A DNA stretch of 24,128 nucleotides from Acidobacteriota bacterium (GTDB lineage: Bacteria > Acidobacteriota > Terriglobia > Terriglobales > Acidobacteriaceae), in NCBI GenBank assembly GCA_021851465.1, contig JAJZDL010000012.1, positions 1 through 24,128 of the forward strand, read 5' to 3'. The notes under the pieces are model-generated. The model had not been told where the DNA came from, ran no database searches, and was given only the letters and a program-made list of their open reading frames with translations. Numbering within the stretch: the stretch's first letter is position 1; the number at the start of each line of letters is the position of its first letter. Positions 23,723 to 24,128 of this stretch are shown piece by piece. A program made the position numbers and the translations under genes.

Positions 23723-24128
23723 TTAGATTGGCGAGCGCAGCGGCGCAAGGAAGTTGACGGTGGCGCGCAGCACCACCTCATCGCGCTGGTTGTAGGCCAG
23801 GGTGAAGACGCTGACCACACCGTAGTCCTTGCGCGATTTGGTGTGGCGCACGCCGACCACCTCGATCTCGGTGCGCAGCGAGTCGCCCGGACGCACGGCC
23901 TCGGTCCAGCGGATCTCCTTGGCACCCGCGCCGATCATCCCGCCGGAGACGGGGATCGACAGCACGCGCAGCCGCATCACAATGGCCGCGGTGAGCCAGC
24001 CAGACGCCGCCAAGCCATGGAAGAAGGAGCCTTCGCCCGCGGCCTCGTCCAGATGGAAGGGCTGCGGATCGTACTTCTGGCCGAACTCCTTGATCTCTTC
24101 GGTGGTCACCTTGTAGGTGGAGACGGAG
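23723..24128 (-). CDS. MaoC-like hydratase/dehydratase, 5' end outside window
   Basis: The frame stays open to the window edge and encodes SVSTYKVTTEEIKEFGQKYD at the visible N-terminus. That sequence continues a MaoC domain, so the true start lies upstream and the GTG at 24109 is not it. The hot-dog-fold hydratase motif YDPQPFHLDE carries the catalytic aspartate and histidine, followed by FFHGLAASGWLTAAIVMRL and the RPGDSLRTEIEV block. Members hydrate or dehydrate 2-enoyl thioesters in lipid or polyhydroxyalkanoate metabolism. The visible part is about 134 residues, most of a typical 150-residue protein. It precedes the glycosyltransferase gene by 9 bp. Confidence 0.9.
   Translation of the reverse strand, partial: SVSTYKVTTEEIKEFGQKYDPQPFHLDEAAGEGSFFHGLAASGWLTAAIVMRLRVLSIPVSGGMIGAGAKEIRWTEAVRPGDSLRTEIEVVGVRHTKSRKDYGVVSVFTLAYNQRDEVVLRATVNFLAPLRSPI

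Overview
The window is a high-GC bacterial chromosome segment with tightly packed genes on both strands. Gene content suggests an acidobacterium of the Granulicella/Terriglobus/Edaphobacter type: a complete kdp operon with a split sensor kinase, a DedA-rhodanese fusion, secreted YncE-like propellers and a large multiheme cytochrome c. That assignment is inference from gene content and style, not from a marker gene. No rRNA, tRNA, CRISPR array or recognisable insertion sequence was seen.

Layout. (1) 1-3102: the 3' part of tgt (queuosine tRNA modification), a small helical protein, a YdfG-like SDR oxidoreductase on the minus strand, and an orphan GvpL/GvpF gas-vesicle-family gene with a clear terminator. 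(2) 3103-4473: a Y-family (DinB-like) DNA polymerase on the minus strand. (3) 4658-13049: a potassium-uptake block. KdpD is split into two genes that diverge from a shared intergenic region. The membrane/GAF/histidine-kinase half lies on the minus strand and the P-loop/Usp half on the plus strand, followed by kdpE, an extra small membrane ORF, kdpF, kdpA, kdpB and kdpC. Tandem 11-bp direct repeats of the kind bound by OmpR/PhoB-family regulators sit both before the kdpF-A-B-C transport genes and in the divergent kdpD region, which suggests KdpE controls both. (4) 13095-15489: queC and queE (preQ0 synthesis, same pathway as tgt) behind a strong leader hairpin, then ruvA and a small unknown protein. 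(5) 15490-16503: a DedA membrane protein fused to a rhodanese domain, minus strand. (6) 16658-20048: a region that looks rearranged. It holds a short secreted ORF that seems stitched from the head of a glycosidase-like protein and the last blade of a YncE-like propeller, then a nine-heme cytochrome c whose base composition is visibly lower in GC, then an intact YncE-like propeller gene. (7) 20170-24128, all minus strand: a YycJ/WalJ-like metallo-beta-lactamase-fold protein, a secreted class-B-like HAD acid phosphatase translationally overlapped with a GT-C-type membrane glycosyltransferase, and a MaoC-like hydratase cut by the window edge.

The most interesting signals are the divergently split KdpD with two matching operator arrays, the leader hairpin that reaches into the queC ribosome binding site, the composite remnant next to the nine-heme cytochrome, and a recurrent -10-like hexamer 6-8 nt before start codons that points to leaderless transcripts.
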